From NCBI GenBank assembly GCA_037367405.1, contig JAZKJV010010536.1, positions 372,001-436,000 on the forward strand: DNA of 64,000 bases, in the 5' to 3' direction. The DNA is from Ottelia alismoides. Its lineage: Eukaryota > Streptophyta > Magnoliopsida > Alismatales > Hydrocharitaceae. A model generated the notes under the pieces. That model was not told the origin of the DNA, did no database searches, and was given only the letters and a program-made list of their open reading frames with translations. The position numbers were made by a program, and so were the translations under genes. Every line of letters begins with the position of its first letter. Position 1 is the first letter of the stretch. Of this stretch, positions 23,867 through 35,478 are shown piece after piece.

Positions 23867-26800
23867 TGATGATTGTGAAAGTTCAGTCGTTTATCTTGTC
23901 AGTTTTATTTACCTGATAATTTAGTCTTGCAGAGCGATTAAGTGAGCTGTTTGGAACTTGATGCTCTTGAGAGACTATTTATTTAACCTAGTATAGCAAC
24001 CAAGGTCGAACACAAGGAGCACAAAAATGTACGAAGTAATCGAAATCAGATGAATAAAAACATATTTTTGTGGTTTTTAATCTGCAATTGTTTTATATTT
24101 TCAAAATGAGAAAATAAAGAAAAAGAACAAGGTAAAAACAAGCTTTAAAATTTTTTATTAAGACTAAAATACCCAAAAATAGGAAATAAAAATATTTTTA
24201 TGTTTTTCAAATATTCAGATGTTTTTAATAACTTTATGGGATTTTTCCAATTTTTATATGATTTTATAAAAATCAAACATGGGCAAACAGGGAAAACAAT
24301 GCACAATTTGGACAAAATTACAAGTTAAAAATACTTCAAATATCCTAATATCCTAGGTAGGAATTTCATGAAAAAGTACATAGAATTCTCTTACTACAGA
24401 AATTGAAATTCTAATTTTTGATTTTTTAAAATGTTTTAGAATTTTTTTATAAGTTTTTGAGTATTTTGTCACTTTTAGGGTTTTTGGAATGATTTTTAAA
24501 GATAAAAAGTACCTGGAATTAAAGCATATAAAAACAAACAATCACTAATTTTTTTTAATTTTCGAAGCTATTTTTTTATTTTTTGGTATTTTAGAAAATA
24601 GACAGAATGGTTTTTAAGGGTTTTTTATTTTTATAAAATATCAAATAAAACTAAATTAATTCACAAAAAATATCATAAATATTACGTGTTAGCATGAGCT
24701 AACTATAATTTTATAGAATTTTGGAGTTAATTAGGTATTTATTTGATTAAAAATTAAGCACAAAGTCCACAAGGACCTATATGCAATTATTTAACAGATG
24801 TAGGACAAATAATAACACAACTAAAACCTAAAGGGCCCGATCTGCAAATTAGCCAGGCAAACACACGCACTATACGTGACACATGCTCAGAGGGGCATAA
24901 ATGCAAATACTAAAAAGTTCCATTCAAAACGTAACATCCATGAAGTCCAGGGAATATAATGAAAATAACCCACTAAGCATGTGGAATGACATGTGAGTTC
25001 TGTCAAATAGGACTAAAGTGCAAATATAGGAAATAGCAAGGTTCCATATGAAAAATAACTCTCCTACTACTTATTTTATAGTACTAAAAGGCAAAATATA
25101 AACTAACAAGGATGTGAAGGAAATATACCATTTAGGGCACCTGCTTGGCATGCGAGAGCTCGAGCGGCTCTGATGCTTCCCTGAAAAGGATCTGACGGTC
25201 CTGGCACGGTGAGGAATGTGGGCCTGAGATGGGCGTCTACAGTACGGATCTGATGGTCCTCAGAATGGTGTGGGCGTACGGTGTAGATCTGTTCCAGGTG
25301 CGATCAAACCGTTACAAACCAGGCCTGGATGAACGGTCCTGATCAGAACTGGAGGAGGAGCATCTGATCAACGACAGAAGAGGGTCCTGGAAGAACTCAT
25401 CGAGGTCGACCTTCATCCAAGCGAGGAGAGAGATCTAGTGCTCTGATGGAGGTTACGGAGGAGATCAACACGGTCATGGATGTGCTCCGCATCTAGTAGT
25501 GGTCTCCGATGAAGTAGCCAACATTCGGATGAACGAGATGGGGTGGCTCCGCCTGTAGCTGCTCCGCCTGAGCAGTAGGGTACTCCATATGATGCTCCTC
25601 TTGTGTACAGGTACTTGCAAAGAGTAGATGGACTCGGATTGAGCTGGAAGCAAAAGAAGCGAAGGGGGGTGAAGGTCGATCTCCAACGAAGGCGGCAGAG
25701 GGAGATCCTAGCCTCAATCTCAACCTGATGGTTGAGTCTAAGGATGTTGAGGTTGTGGTGCTAGATGAAGGGCAAGACGACGGGTTGATCTGAATGGATG
25801 GATGCGGAAAACGGGTCTCCGATGGGGGTGGTTGGAGCAAATGAACGTGCGACATATCTAAATGGAAGACTGAATCGAACTGGGAACACATGGCGAAATG
25901 GGAAGTACCGAAGGGTCTGGATGAACTCAGGAATGCCCGACAAAGATGGGGGTCAGGGTTGTGGCCTCGATCAAGCTATATAAGGCTGGGAGGCAAGACG
26001 CGGCGGCGCTCGCCGGCCACGTAGCTAAGTTGCGTGAATGCACCACCAAGCTTCGATCCAAAGAGGTCCTCCGGCAGCTGTCACTAAACCAAAGGTGTCT
26101 AGGGGTGGAAGAAGGGAAGAGGCATGAGCTGGAGCTCTGGGCCGGTAGAAGAGATACTATATAGGGTGCTCGAGGGTCTAGAATGATCGGTGAAAAGCAC
26201 GAAACCCTTGAGTGATTCGGATCAAACGAAGGACCCGCGAGGATGTCGAATGTAAGTGGATAAACGGGTCTGACGAGGTAGAAGGAGCTCGGGATCAGGC
26301 TAGAAAATTTTGAGAAGAAGCTCCGGCGAATAGTATCCGGGTCTGACCCGGGAAGGAGGGACCGTTGATCGGGGGTCAACAAATAGTCTGGACCAATTAG
26401 AAAATTCGATTTTACAAAATATTTACAAAATCAATAAAAAATAGTAAATGAATTCAAAATAAAAAAGTGTTTAAAATAAAAATTATTAATTTTCTAACTA
26501 TTTTTCTGTGATTTTTAATTATTTTTATGAAAAATAAATTATTGTATATACAATATATGGTGTTATATACAGGCATAATATACTTATGTATTTTATACAA
26601 TTATTTTTATTTTGTTATTTTTACATAAATACCCTAATTTTGTATTTTATATATTTCAACATGTTTTTGGGGGTACAAAATAATTTTTATGTTATTTTTA
26701 TGATTTATTTACTGGTATAGAATAAATAGGGAGTGAGACATATATACATGTGTTTTGTACAAATGAGAAAGGATTTTATTTTTTATTCTATTTTTCTTAT

Positions 26801-27179
26801 TTTATTATATTTTTAGAAATATATACAAGGAGGTAATGATAATATTTTATTTTTATTTTATCAAAAATAATTATTTACATATATAAGTAATATATACAAC
26901 ATAGAGTAGGCCCTATCTCTCTCCACTTATTTTCCTTGGCGATCCGGTCAAGGCTTGACCTTCTCTTGCTATTCGGATCACTCTGTATTTATTCTAAATA
27001 CCTCCTTCCTTTTTCTTTTCCCTTATTCTTTTATTTTTGCACAAATACATGCTAATTATACAATGTTAACATATGCATGTTGAATGATAACTTAATGTAT
27101 TTACACCTATTTACATGATGCTTTGCCAAGATAAATAGCTAAAATAAAAGAATAAAGAGTGAGAATCATGAATTCATCA
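23867..27179 (-). repeat. E2 5' LTR (3.31 kb)
   Basis: Starts TGATGATTG and ends ATTCATCA on the plus strand, so TG...CA is kept. It matches 11617-14959 throughout, including the GC-rich island (25130-26390), the phrase CTGGACCAATTAGAAAATTC (near 26388) and the terminal CTATCTCTCTCCACTTATTT tract near 26913. The match weakens in the first 110 bp, beside gag. Confidence 0.85.
26157..26380 (-). promoter_or_regulatory. E2 5' LTR promoter: paired W-box plus TATA box
   Basis: GTTGATCGGGGGTCAAC (26364-26380; one arm mutated) and CTATATAG (26157-26164), about 200 bp apart. This is the copy that would have driven E2 transcription leftward. Confidence 0.55.
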
Positions 27180-27184
27180 ATGTC

Positions 27185-28315
27185 CTGCGCACTTGCGCAA
27201 ATTTTGTTATATATGTTTCCTCTGTGACCCCCTGCTCGTTTCAAGCCTTTCTACTATTTTACACTCCTTTTATTCCTCATTGACCATCGACTTCCTCCTA
27301 CATCGATCCTCTCTTGCTCAACGATGTCGATCCATGGATGGTCCAATCGGGACTCCACCAATGCCTACATCGATTCCATGAACTTGGCATCATCGATAAT
27401 TCGAGGCAATCCCGAGAATCCAGTTTGGATCTTGCAAATCAATCTCCGGGCTCCTTGTCTTCTTTCCTCTCTCCTTCTATTTCCTAATAAACCAGGACCA
27501 CTCTTGTCCCACTTCCGCTCGTTGTGAATGGATGTCAATTTCAGTCTACATCTTTTACTCCATTCACAACTATCTGAGATTGATCCTAATCTTAGACTAA
27601 TCACTTCAGCTAGAATTTAGTTTCACAGTGGTCTGATTGGGATTCCTCTTGCATTACAGATAGAAGCCAGTCCTGGATTCCAACCCAGATTCATTTCTTT
27701 ATATTCAGACCTAGAGATCGCTCCTCAGGACAAAGGGAAAGGACAACAGCCTCCCAAGCCAGAACAAGGCCAGATGCCTGAGCAGAACCAGGTGAATGCT
27801 CGGTTGCTGGCTTCCATTCAAGCCATCCAACAACAACAACTGACTAAGCAGGCACTAATGCAAACCGCGTTTCAAGACATGTTGAATGATATGAGGAATA
27901 TACCCAGAGGAGGAGGAAATGGTGAAAGACCCCATGATGATCCATCTGAGGAAAAGCCAAGGAATGAGAATCATAAACCTACGTTGAAAGAAACTTAAAT
28001 ACTGGAACAACCAGATGATTGAGTGGATCCGCATTCCCCCGATGCATGCTCACTTCGAGCTCAAGCCTCAGTTCCCTGCTCTTCTACCCGCATTTCATGG
28101 GAATACTAAGGAGGAACCATACATTCACCTGCAGCAATTCTCTTACATCTGTAGAACCATGCACTACCATAACATCTCATTAGGTGTAGTCAAGATGACT
28201 GCATTCCACTTCAGTCTCCAGGACAAGGCCTTGCATTGGGTCAACCATTTGGGGAAGGTCGTGATGAACTAAGAGGAACTTAAGTCTGCATTCCTTCACA
28301 GGTTTTATGGGTCGG
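27185..28315 (+). pseudogene. Element A gag, first part (resumes after E2, cut by E3)
   Basis: Leader tail then gag on the plus strand; a possible start is the ATG at 27324 (MSIHGWSNRDS). A Gln-rich stretch, SIQAIQQQQLTKQALMQ, lies at about 27800-27860. Next comes the capsid domain: FELKPQFPALLPAFHG, EEPYIHLQQFSYICRTMH, VVKMTAFHFSLQDKALHW (28045-28240), then EELKSAFLHRFYGS. This parallels E2 LPKFHGL...HLHLKEF...FPFSLIDRA. It stops in mid-domain at 28315, where E3 begins, and continues at 40719. Stops at 27998 and 28270 show decay. Confidence 0.8.
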
Positions 28316-31300
28316 TGATGAATATGTAATTCATCACTCTAAAAGTTGAAAATAGAGCTTTGTTCCTGAGATATTAGCGACATTTTTCCATCTATATTGC
28401 ATAATTAGCATTCATGCATGTATAAATAATATCTGCATTTTAGCATTCATATTTGCATTTAATAAGAAGATCAATTCACTTGAAAAATCAATTGTAAATA
28501 CCATATTTGTATCTATTTTATACTAACTTCAAATCCAATAAAATCAAATCTATAGTGTATATATAACTAACACTAATTATGGAAAAATATCAAAAAAATA
28601 CTAACTTGTAAAATTGACCTATAAAACCCGAGTCCATGATTGAGACTATGAACCTAAAATGTGCATATCTCTCTCATAAAGTGTCTGATTTAGGTCAACT
28701 CACTTTTAAAGTAATATACATTCAAAGAACTTCAAGACAAGACTAATTTCATAAAAATCAGAGATTGTATGTGAAACTTGGGTTGTTGGCCCCTATTGTA
28801 TATTGTACTTATTAACATTTTTACCCTTGTATTTTATCCCTTCATTTGACCTCGTCTCCGTTTTTGGTCAACATGAAACTTGTAGATCTCATCGAGACTA
28901 CAACTTTCATGTTTTGAATTTTCCAAATTCGGTCATATTGACCCTCGTTTGCGAGGTTTTATATCTGAATAATCTGATTGGGCCACGTGACTCTTTCTGG
29001 TTGAGCCACGTGGCCGCTTCTCATCTCACCACCGGCCCACCATTTCCCACCGTCTAATCGCTTCTGGAGAGTTAACCTCCACCACTGACTCCCACCTCTG
29101 ATATCAACCATCTGATCATCCTTCAGATCGCATCTGAGTCGCTCACCCCTGCTCATCACTCCTTGTGCCACGTGTCACACTTCCAGCCACACGATTGTCT
29201 CCAAGATGCTTCTATCCCAGCCGCACGCTACTGCTTCATTATCGACCATCCAATCCACTCCCCTACGCCATCTCCTCCGTTCTCTCCCACCTTCCTCTAA
29301 GCTCGACATGTGGCGCTTCTTAAAACCTTCGATATGCAATCCATCAACCTATCTGGGCCTCTCATTAGCACCTGCCTCGTAGCCGTTGGATCACAAGATC
29401 CAACGGCAACGGGACCTTCTTCCTCCTCTGTTCGTTCCGCACCCACATTCTCCACCTTGCACACAACCTTCCCCCTTTTCATTTCCCCCGCCTCTTCTGC
29501 CACCTTCTCCACTCACCAACAGCCCCATGTTGAAGTCCCATCTTCCATCACCCTCGCGTGAGCTCACGTTCGCCATAACGGGCCCCCTCTCGCTCCATAT
29601 TCCCCACGCAATCCACTCCTTTCTCCACCAGAATCCCAAGCTCCCCCTTTAAATACTCACCCTCTGTCACCAGTGAAGACGATCCACCACTAAGAAAACC
29701 AGTCCACCGAGCTCCGATCTTTCCTCGGTGACAACGAGAGTGAGAGTCATGTGAGCGACGACCGTGCGGCTTGCCGGCGTGATCCAAGGGACTCCCATCC
29801 CTTGTCGCAGCTCCACTGTAAGTTGTTAAAGCTCTGGTCGGCCGAACCATCGAGCGATGATGGAGGAACATCACCAGTGCTCCTCCTCAGGCACCCCTTC
29901 AAGGTATACTCCTTTCCCTTTTCCATCTTTCTTCCCTTCTTCTTCATATTCTTTCTCCTACCTCTTTCTTCCTTCTTCCCGTTGGTCCACTTTCATCTCC
30001 ACCGGACCTTTCCATCTTCACGCCTACGCCTCGCGCCACTAGCTGCATTTCCACCTTCACGCGCTCCACCTCAAAGGACCAACATCAGCACCCCCTCCCC
30101 CTCATTTTAGTTTACTGGGACATCCACCCCTCCGGCATCGACATGGCCTTCTTTGAACATCCACCATCATCAGCCTCATCTCCAGCAGCTCGCGGAGGAG
30201 CTCCGTCCATCTCCTGCTACAACACTGGTCGTGTATCGACTGGTCTTCGGCCAGTTGACCCCACCGAGCTCCGCTGTACCTCGCTGCCCTCTACCAAGGT
30301 CGTTGTACGCAGTATATGCACCACTTGATTTTCATCAAGCAACCCAGATTTGATCAGGTCGTACCCAGTCGAGCATCGCCCTCTTGCCTCAACTTCGGGG
30401 TCGATCGAAGCGTCGATGACCGGCACATGGAGGTCCGTCCCGAAGCAGCCGCCAAACCAGCCATGCGCGTGACCTACACATGCAAAGGTGGAAAATTATG
30501 TTCGTGTCCCTGGGAGTTTTGGTAATTACGAAGATACCGCCACCTCTGAAGGTCACACGTCGGTCTCGTGTGCCAGTGGAAAACCTACGCTCAAGCCCCC
30601 ACGGATTCATCATATTGCACAAGAGTCCAATCTTCCACAAACACAACCCCCATCCTTGTCATTTGCATCCAGGCCCTCATCAGTTTAGGTAATTGCACTT
30701 TAGTAATGTCAGCATATTTATTTTTAATCAATTTTATTTTCCGTATTCCATCCATACACTTGTATTTGCATATTTATTTAAACATCTATTAGCATCATTT
30801 TGGCATTCCAAAAATTGCATATTGTAGAAGAACTCATATTTTATCACTGTAAATGTTTATTATATTTTTATATGTAATGTTTTATTTAATATAATTATTT
30901 TTGTGGAAAATAGTATATTTTACCCACAGTTTGCTATTAATAGATTATTAAATTTATTGTTGCTCCTAAAATTACCAAAAATTCACAGTAGATAGAGTTT
31001 GAGTAGTTCTACTTTGTGCCCCAAAAATCACATCATTTGAGTGCATAACGAGGTCTAAATAAATTAATTGGTGTTTAGAGGTTTAGTAATTTTCCTGGAT
31101 CCATCTCACATGAAGTATCTAGGATCATTTTTATCTCTTAAAACAATTTAATTGGTATTTATTAAAATTAAAATTGCAAAAACCACCCTGCATTCATATT
31201 TAATTTGTAGTTAATTTATATAGAATCAAAAAATTCCAAAAAAAATAGGGTAGCTTCATTTCATCATAATTGACATTCTAGAGTTTGAGAATTTTTGGAC

Positions 31301-31618
31301 TTAGTTCGATCATATTCACATTTTAACCCTCGAATTTGTCCAGGATTGCATTGTATTTTTAATTGCATAAAAAACCATAAAAATAATCTCATGAAAACCT
31401 GACATCTAGATTGACTTTACATTAACCTAAGGAAAAAGCTGCCCCCCTGAGTTCGACCTTGTACTTGTCCAAGTAAAATAAAAATTTGTCACTTGCGTTT
31501 AATTGAAAAATTAGTTAAAGTGGTTTTTGATAAATCCGATTTTTGCCCGACTACAACGAACACATCACATTTAATCATTAGTCTGGTTGAATTAAGAAGG
31601 GTAATTTAGGGTACGTCA
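28316..31618 (+). repeat. E3 5' LTR (3.30 kb)
   Basis: Begins TGATGAATATGTAATTCATCA, a palindrome, and ends GGGTACGTCA. It matches 37359-40713 throughout. The GC-rich section 28970-30690 includes a palindrome with arms CCGTTGGATC/GATCCAACGG (29383-29406) and a TATA-like CTTTAAATACTC (about 29647). Long GC-rich open frames here on both strands occur in parallel in the other LTR but with frame changes, so I do not call genes. Confidence 0.87.
29383..29658 (+). promoter_or_regulatory. E3 LTR candidate promoter: CGTTGGATC palindrome and TATA-like box
   Basis: Ten-base perfect arms around a 4-base spacer at 29383-29406, then a TATA-like CTTTAAATACTC about 240 bp downstream. The palindrome recurs in the 3' LTR (38428-38449) and, with two changes, in LTR B (about 43791-43814). 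The W-box pair of the other LTR family is absent here. Confidence 0.4.
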
Positions 31619-31620
31619 AA

Positions 31621-31638
31621 TGACGTCATTGTCAGGGA
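31621..31638 (+). promoter_or_regulatory. E3 tRNA-Asp primer site, transition-decayed
   Basis: TGACGTCATTGTCAGGGA, two bases after the LTR. It differs from the intact E1 site at five of 18 positions, and all five are C-to-T or G-to-A. Confidence 0.75.
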
Positions 31639-33082
31639 GGCAAATGACTTAGGTTCATTTTAGAAAATTAGGTTTTAGTTATCCATTCACTTGGGTAGTC
31701 TGACCCCCAAACCACTTTGTAATTATTCTATTTTTCAATTATTTTTCTATTTGTTTTTTTGTTTTTTTGTCTATCTCTCTCTAACATATTTTTTATCTTT
31801 TTGTGCGAGGGCCTGGTGGACTTGGAGCGGCTTTCTTAAAGTTGACGCATATCGAAGTGCATCGGAGATGATTTGTGGATCAAGTTGGCTATTGAGACGC
31901 CAAAAAGATTTTCATTTTTGTTAACTTGTAAAAAATGTCTGCAACAATTCATGTTTGGGTTCTCGCGCATGTAACTGAATAATAAAAAGACTCTATGTGT
32001 TGTGTGCTTGCTTGACATAGGATAGAACCTGCAGTCACGTCTCTTAAAGATTCCTAAGACTGTTTGTGCTCATAATTTCTAGGACCACATTTCACCATTC
32101 AAAGATACACTTAGACCACAGATCTATTAGTCTAAATTAATTTGTTCATCACTCACTAATAGAACTACTTGTCTAGGATCGGTTTTCTCGCTTGCATTCC
32201 ATTTATTGTACAAATTTCAATTCAGTATTCCATCCCGCATTGTAGAGAGCTAGAGGAATTGTAAGTCTTCTTACTCAAGCATTCATCATCATTTTCTCGA
32301 TCACATCGGCTTTTTCCAATTCTCTCTCTTGATTTTTCTAACCTAGGATAAAGGGTGGACGGTAGACATGATTGCTTGTGTGGATTAATTACAATGACAA
32401 CTAATCTCTAAAATTAGGACTGCTAATTGAATTGGACCCAAAAATTTTGACTAAAATTAACCTTTGTTTGCGGGAGAGTAACCCCAACCTTGATTTCAGG
32501 AAGAGTGAGGGTATAGAGTGTGTGTACACACCCTAAGATAGAGCCAAAATCCCTGCCTTCCATATCACGTACCCCAATCCTATCAAATATTGCAGGCTGA
32601 ACTACTCGAGGTTCAACTAACTAGCACCAAGTAGCCTCCACCTGCTTCAACAGGTAGATAGGGGTGAAGCAGCGGTGCACCGTGACAAGTTGCTAGTAAC
32701 CCTCTGGGGTGAAGTTATAAGCCTTATCAGCCTCCGCCTACTTCGGTAGGTAGATAGGGATAGGTCCTTGAACTTCTCAGCTGGTGATAGGAGTGAAGAG
32801 AGGAAGGGCGTTGGTATCTTAGGCGAGAGGTTAAACATGGGAGACGCATCCGACGTTGAGCTGACTTCCCTTTAGGCCATCACGTAATTCTTGCTTTTTT
32901 TTAAAAAAATCACACTTAAAATCAACCATATTAATTAGACACAGCTTTGGGTCCTTCACCGTGTTGAGTGTGAACTCAGGGTTTGCTCTTGCGTTTGTCT
33001 TTGTGTTTGTCCGTGTGCGTTATCCTATGTAATTGCACGTTTTCTGCCTCGATCTGCTTACATTCATCCTTTCCTCTTCAAG
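31639..33082 (+). mobile_element. E3 5' leader
   Basis: Untranslated leader. A pyrimidine-rich run ending TTGTGCGAGGGCCTGG near 31800-31816 matches A and E1 in sequence and (for A) in distance from the primer site. Near 32636-32760 a roughly 110-bp unit is duplicated (CCTGCTTCAACAGGTAGATA and CCTACTTCGGTAGGTAGATA). No convincing coding sequence. Confidence 0.65.
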
Positions 33083-33961
33083 ATGTCAGGATATTGGTCC
33101 CCATACCTTGAGACCTATGGTCATTCCTCCTCGACTATATACCGTTGATCTTCACCTTCTCCTTCTTCAATATATCCTCCACCATCCACGGGAGACCCTT
33201 ACCCGTTGTCGGTTCCACCTTGATCCGATTATGAAGTCAGAACTTCGACTGACTCCTCCACTTCTTCACATTTCTCACCTACTTCATATTCTAACACTTC
33301 AGATCCACTTCCATATTGGGTTGACTGTCCTTTTTCTCAAGAGCTTGCTAGAATCAATGAACCATATGACGAGCAAGACACTACTGAGATAGATGACTGG
33401 CAGAATTACTTAGTTGATAGAACATACCGAATGGAGAGGTATACACCTTACAATCTTCCTAACTTGATTGACCCTAGTAATAAAGCCTGCATTGACTAGC
33501 CTTCATATCGCACATTCGGAGAGCCTATACATTCACAGGAGTGGACGCATGAGCTAGACTTACTAGTCCCCCATTTGTTGACTCCATTATATGAGGCTCC
33601 GACCAATATCTGCCAATTGTATGGTCCATACTCGACCCGGCATTACATGTCAGAGTCTAGGTATGTTGAGTATCAGACCCCAATATTTCAGCAATATCCT
33701 CTAATTGAGCAGAACTCTCCCATGATTCATCGTGAGAATTTTGTGGAGGATGACATCTCTAGACATATCGAGAAAAATGAATCATTTGGTAACAAATTGA
33801 GAGATGTCATGGAAATATTGCTCTCAATTTCTACCATCTTGGGAATGAAAGTGGAAAAGGACATGAGTAGTTTTGAGGTTGAAAACAAAGCGAACATTAG
33901 GGAACCCACACATTATGTACACCTGGAGTCAATTCTACCTCCCTCTTCTACTAACCACTAA
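33083..33961 (+). pseudogene. E3 ORF1: unrecognised, gag position
   Basis: A single frame of 292 codons from ATG 33083 (MSGYWSPYLETYGHSSS) to the stop at 33961, interrupted by three in-frame stops; the first, TGA at 33146, is explicable as CGA-to-TGA. The N-terminal half is Ser/Pro/Tyr-rich; the C-terminal half (33575-33961) includes NSPMIHRENFVEDDISRHIE and DVMEILLSISTILGM, predicted helical. I see no capsid domain motif as in A or E2 and no zinc knuckle. It occupies the usual gag position; whether it is a divergent gag or a novel protein is unknown. Confidence 0.55.
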
Positions 33962-34089
33962 CCATCCAATCCAGAGTTCGACCATTCATCCATCAAAAAC
34001 ACCAAAAAATTGAAAATCTCAAAAAGACCAAAAAATTAAAAAATAATAAAAACTCATAAAAATAGAAAATGAAAAAGACCTAAAACCTC

Positions 34090-34705
34090 GGAACTTACCA
34101 TAAGGGAAGCACTCGATGAAGAATTGACTTTTAATCTTCCCTTAATAAAGTCCATAAATCACTTCCCTGACCTCAAACGATTTATGAGAAGTCAATTGAT
34201 GCCTAAGAGGTCGGGTAATAAGAGAATAAGGACTGAAAGACGCATAGTGTCTATGGCCACCTCCTTGGTGATGGGGAGAAAGACCAAGAGCCGCAGAGTG
34301 AAGCGGTTGCCTAGAGTTGAATATGAAATCGAAGAAACTTCTTTTACCCATGCAAGAATTGATGATGACTCTCCGAATCCTCCCGACCTCTGTGTTTGAC
34401 AAGCTCAAACTCAGGCCAATCAGAAAGTCGAGAGAGATCGTTTAGTTAGCTGATCGGTCTATCAAATGGTCGGGAGGAACCATTTCAATCATCATTACTT
34501 TCCAAGGTGCTCTACTCCAGGTAGACTTCATGGTCATTGACATTGAGCACCGAAGAGAGTTTACCCAATCTCCTATTATCCTCGAGAAGTCGTTCTTAGC
34601 CTCAGCTAAGGCGACTATAGATTACGAGACTCGAAAGATCGATTTTACAGCATTGGGAGCTCTCCGACTCACCCATTCTTTGATACACTTTACTCAAAGG
34701 TGACC
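34090..34705 (+). pseudogene. E3 retropepsin-like protease remnant
   Basis: Plus strand: an upstream basic segment (IREALDEELTFNLPLIKS at about 34105-34160; LMPKRSGNKRIRTERR), then VEYEIEETSFTHARIDDDS (34315-34372). After one frame change come ILPTSVFDKLKLRPIRKSRE (about 34375-34435) and, after a second, LADRSIKWSGG and VDFMVIDIEHRREFTQSPII followed by LEKSFLASAKATIDYETRKI (34455-34650). The last part matches the Athila protease C-terminal half (compare E2 VNFVMLDME...ILGCPFLATAKA). The catalytic triad position reads DDS, and the GRPF-type turn reads EKSF. Inactive. Confidence 0.7.
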
Positions 34706-35478
34706 CTCATATCCGCAGACAGTCGCTACCACCGACATATAGGTGAGTCACATCTCTCTACTACACCTGAGATATCGATTACGGACGACTGTTGGTTCAA
34801 AGACTCCCCACACCTCTATTTCACCATCTTCTTGCACCCCCACCATCTTCTTGCACCCTCAATACGACTTTTGCTGATTGCCTTGACCATTTTGGTGATC
34901 CGACACAAGAACCCACTAATGTCAAGCCAACTGAGATCACTAGCACCTCCCCGAGACATGTGCTGACCCTTCAGGAATATTACGATCTATATAGTGACGC
35001 ATCTGATGAGGAACCCATGGTCAACACCACACCATATCCCAGACCTTCAAAGGAAACAACCAAGACTAAATTGACCTCACACAAAAACATGGTTTCTCCC
35101 TCCTCTAGCAGGTTATCTAGTTAGAGGAAGTCAAGAAATGATTACTCGAGGTGTTCCCCCGAATCCCTCAAGGTGCATCACTCTCCACTCCCTCTCAATG
35201 ATTTAGGTTTTAGAAAACCGACTAAGAAAGTTTCCTTCAACATACCGAAGAAGGAATTATTGAAGGAATCCTCATCGTGTCCGGATGGGGTGATTTATAT
35301 GAGTGAGCTCAGTTCAGTTGTTCTCAAGCCTTATCGGAGTAAGCAGCTGTGTTTCGCCCCTCGTTGGACGATCCCTGCACCTCACTATTATTCATCAGAG
35401 GATGATTCCGACAATGACACATATGTATATTATCCACATCCTCGTTCCCATAAGAAGGTTCGTCACAAACCTTCTTGA
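34706..35478 (+). pseudogene. E3 acidic, Ser/Pro-rich ORF after the protease
   Basis: Open segments 34792-35124 and 35173-35478 lie in neighbouring frames. Features: LQEYYDLYSDASDEEP (about 34970-35015), FRKPTKKVSFNIPKKEL (about 35212-35262), and a C-terminal acidic run PHYYSSEDDSDNDTYVYY (about 35378-35431) followed by a basic end. No known domain. It sits where autonomous elements have the linker and RT. E2 has a comparable acidic linker, so this may be the retained linker or an expanded one. Confidence 0.45.

Larger units (their letters stand above)
11617..27179 (-). mobile_element. E2: structurally complete Athila-like Ty3/gypsy retrotransposon (15.6 kb)
   Basis: Order on the minus strand: 5' LTR (27179-23867), degenerate primer site, gag, protease, acidic linker, RT, RNase H, integrase, about 2 kb of non-coding DNA with a hairpin array, polypurine tract, 3' LTR (14959-11617). 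Integrase follows RNase H, as in Ty3/gypsy. The gag style, tRNA-Asp site and RNase H/integrase sequence place it with Athila/Tat; no env-like ORF is recognisable. The flanks AAGTC and ATGTC give a near-perfect 5-bp duplication. Stops, frameshifts and lost catalytic residues show that it is dead. Confidence 0.88.

Noticed and set aside
29297..30692. Many 60-120-codon frames in the E3 LTRs, some parallel in both LTRs (for example 29751-30110 and 38793-39152)
   Set aside because: Parallel because the LTRs are duplicates. Located around the presumed transcription start, Pro/Ser low complexity, no start conservation or domain.
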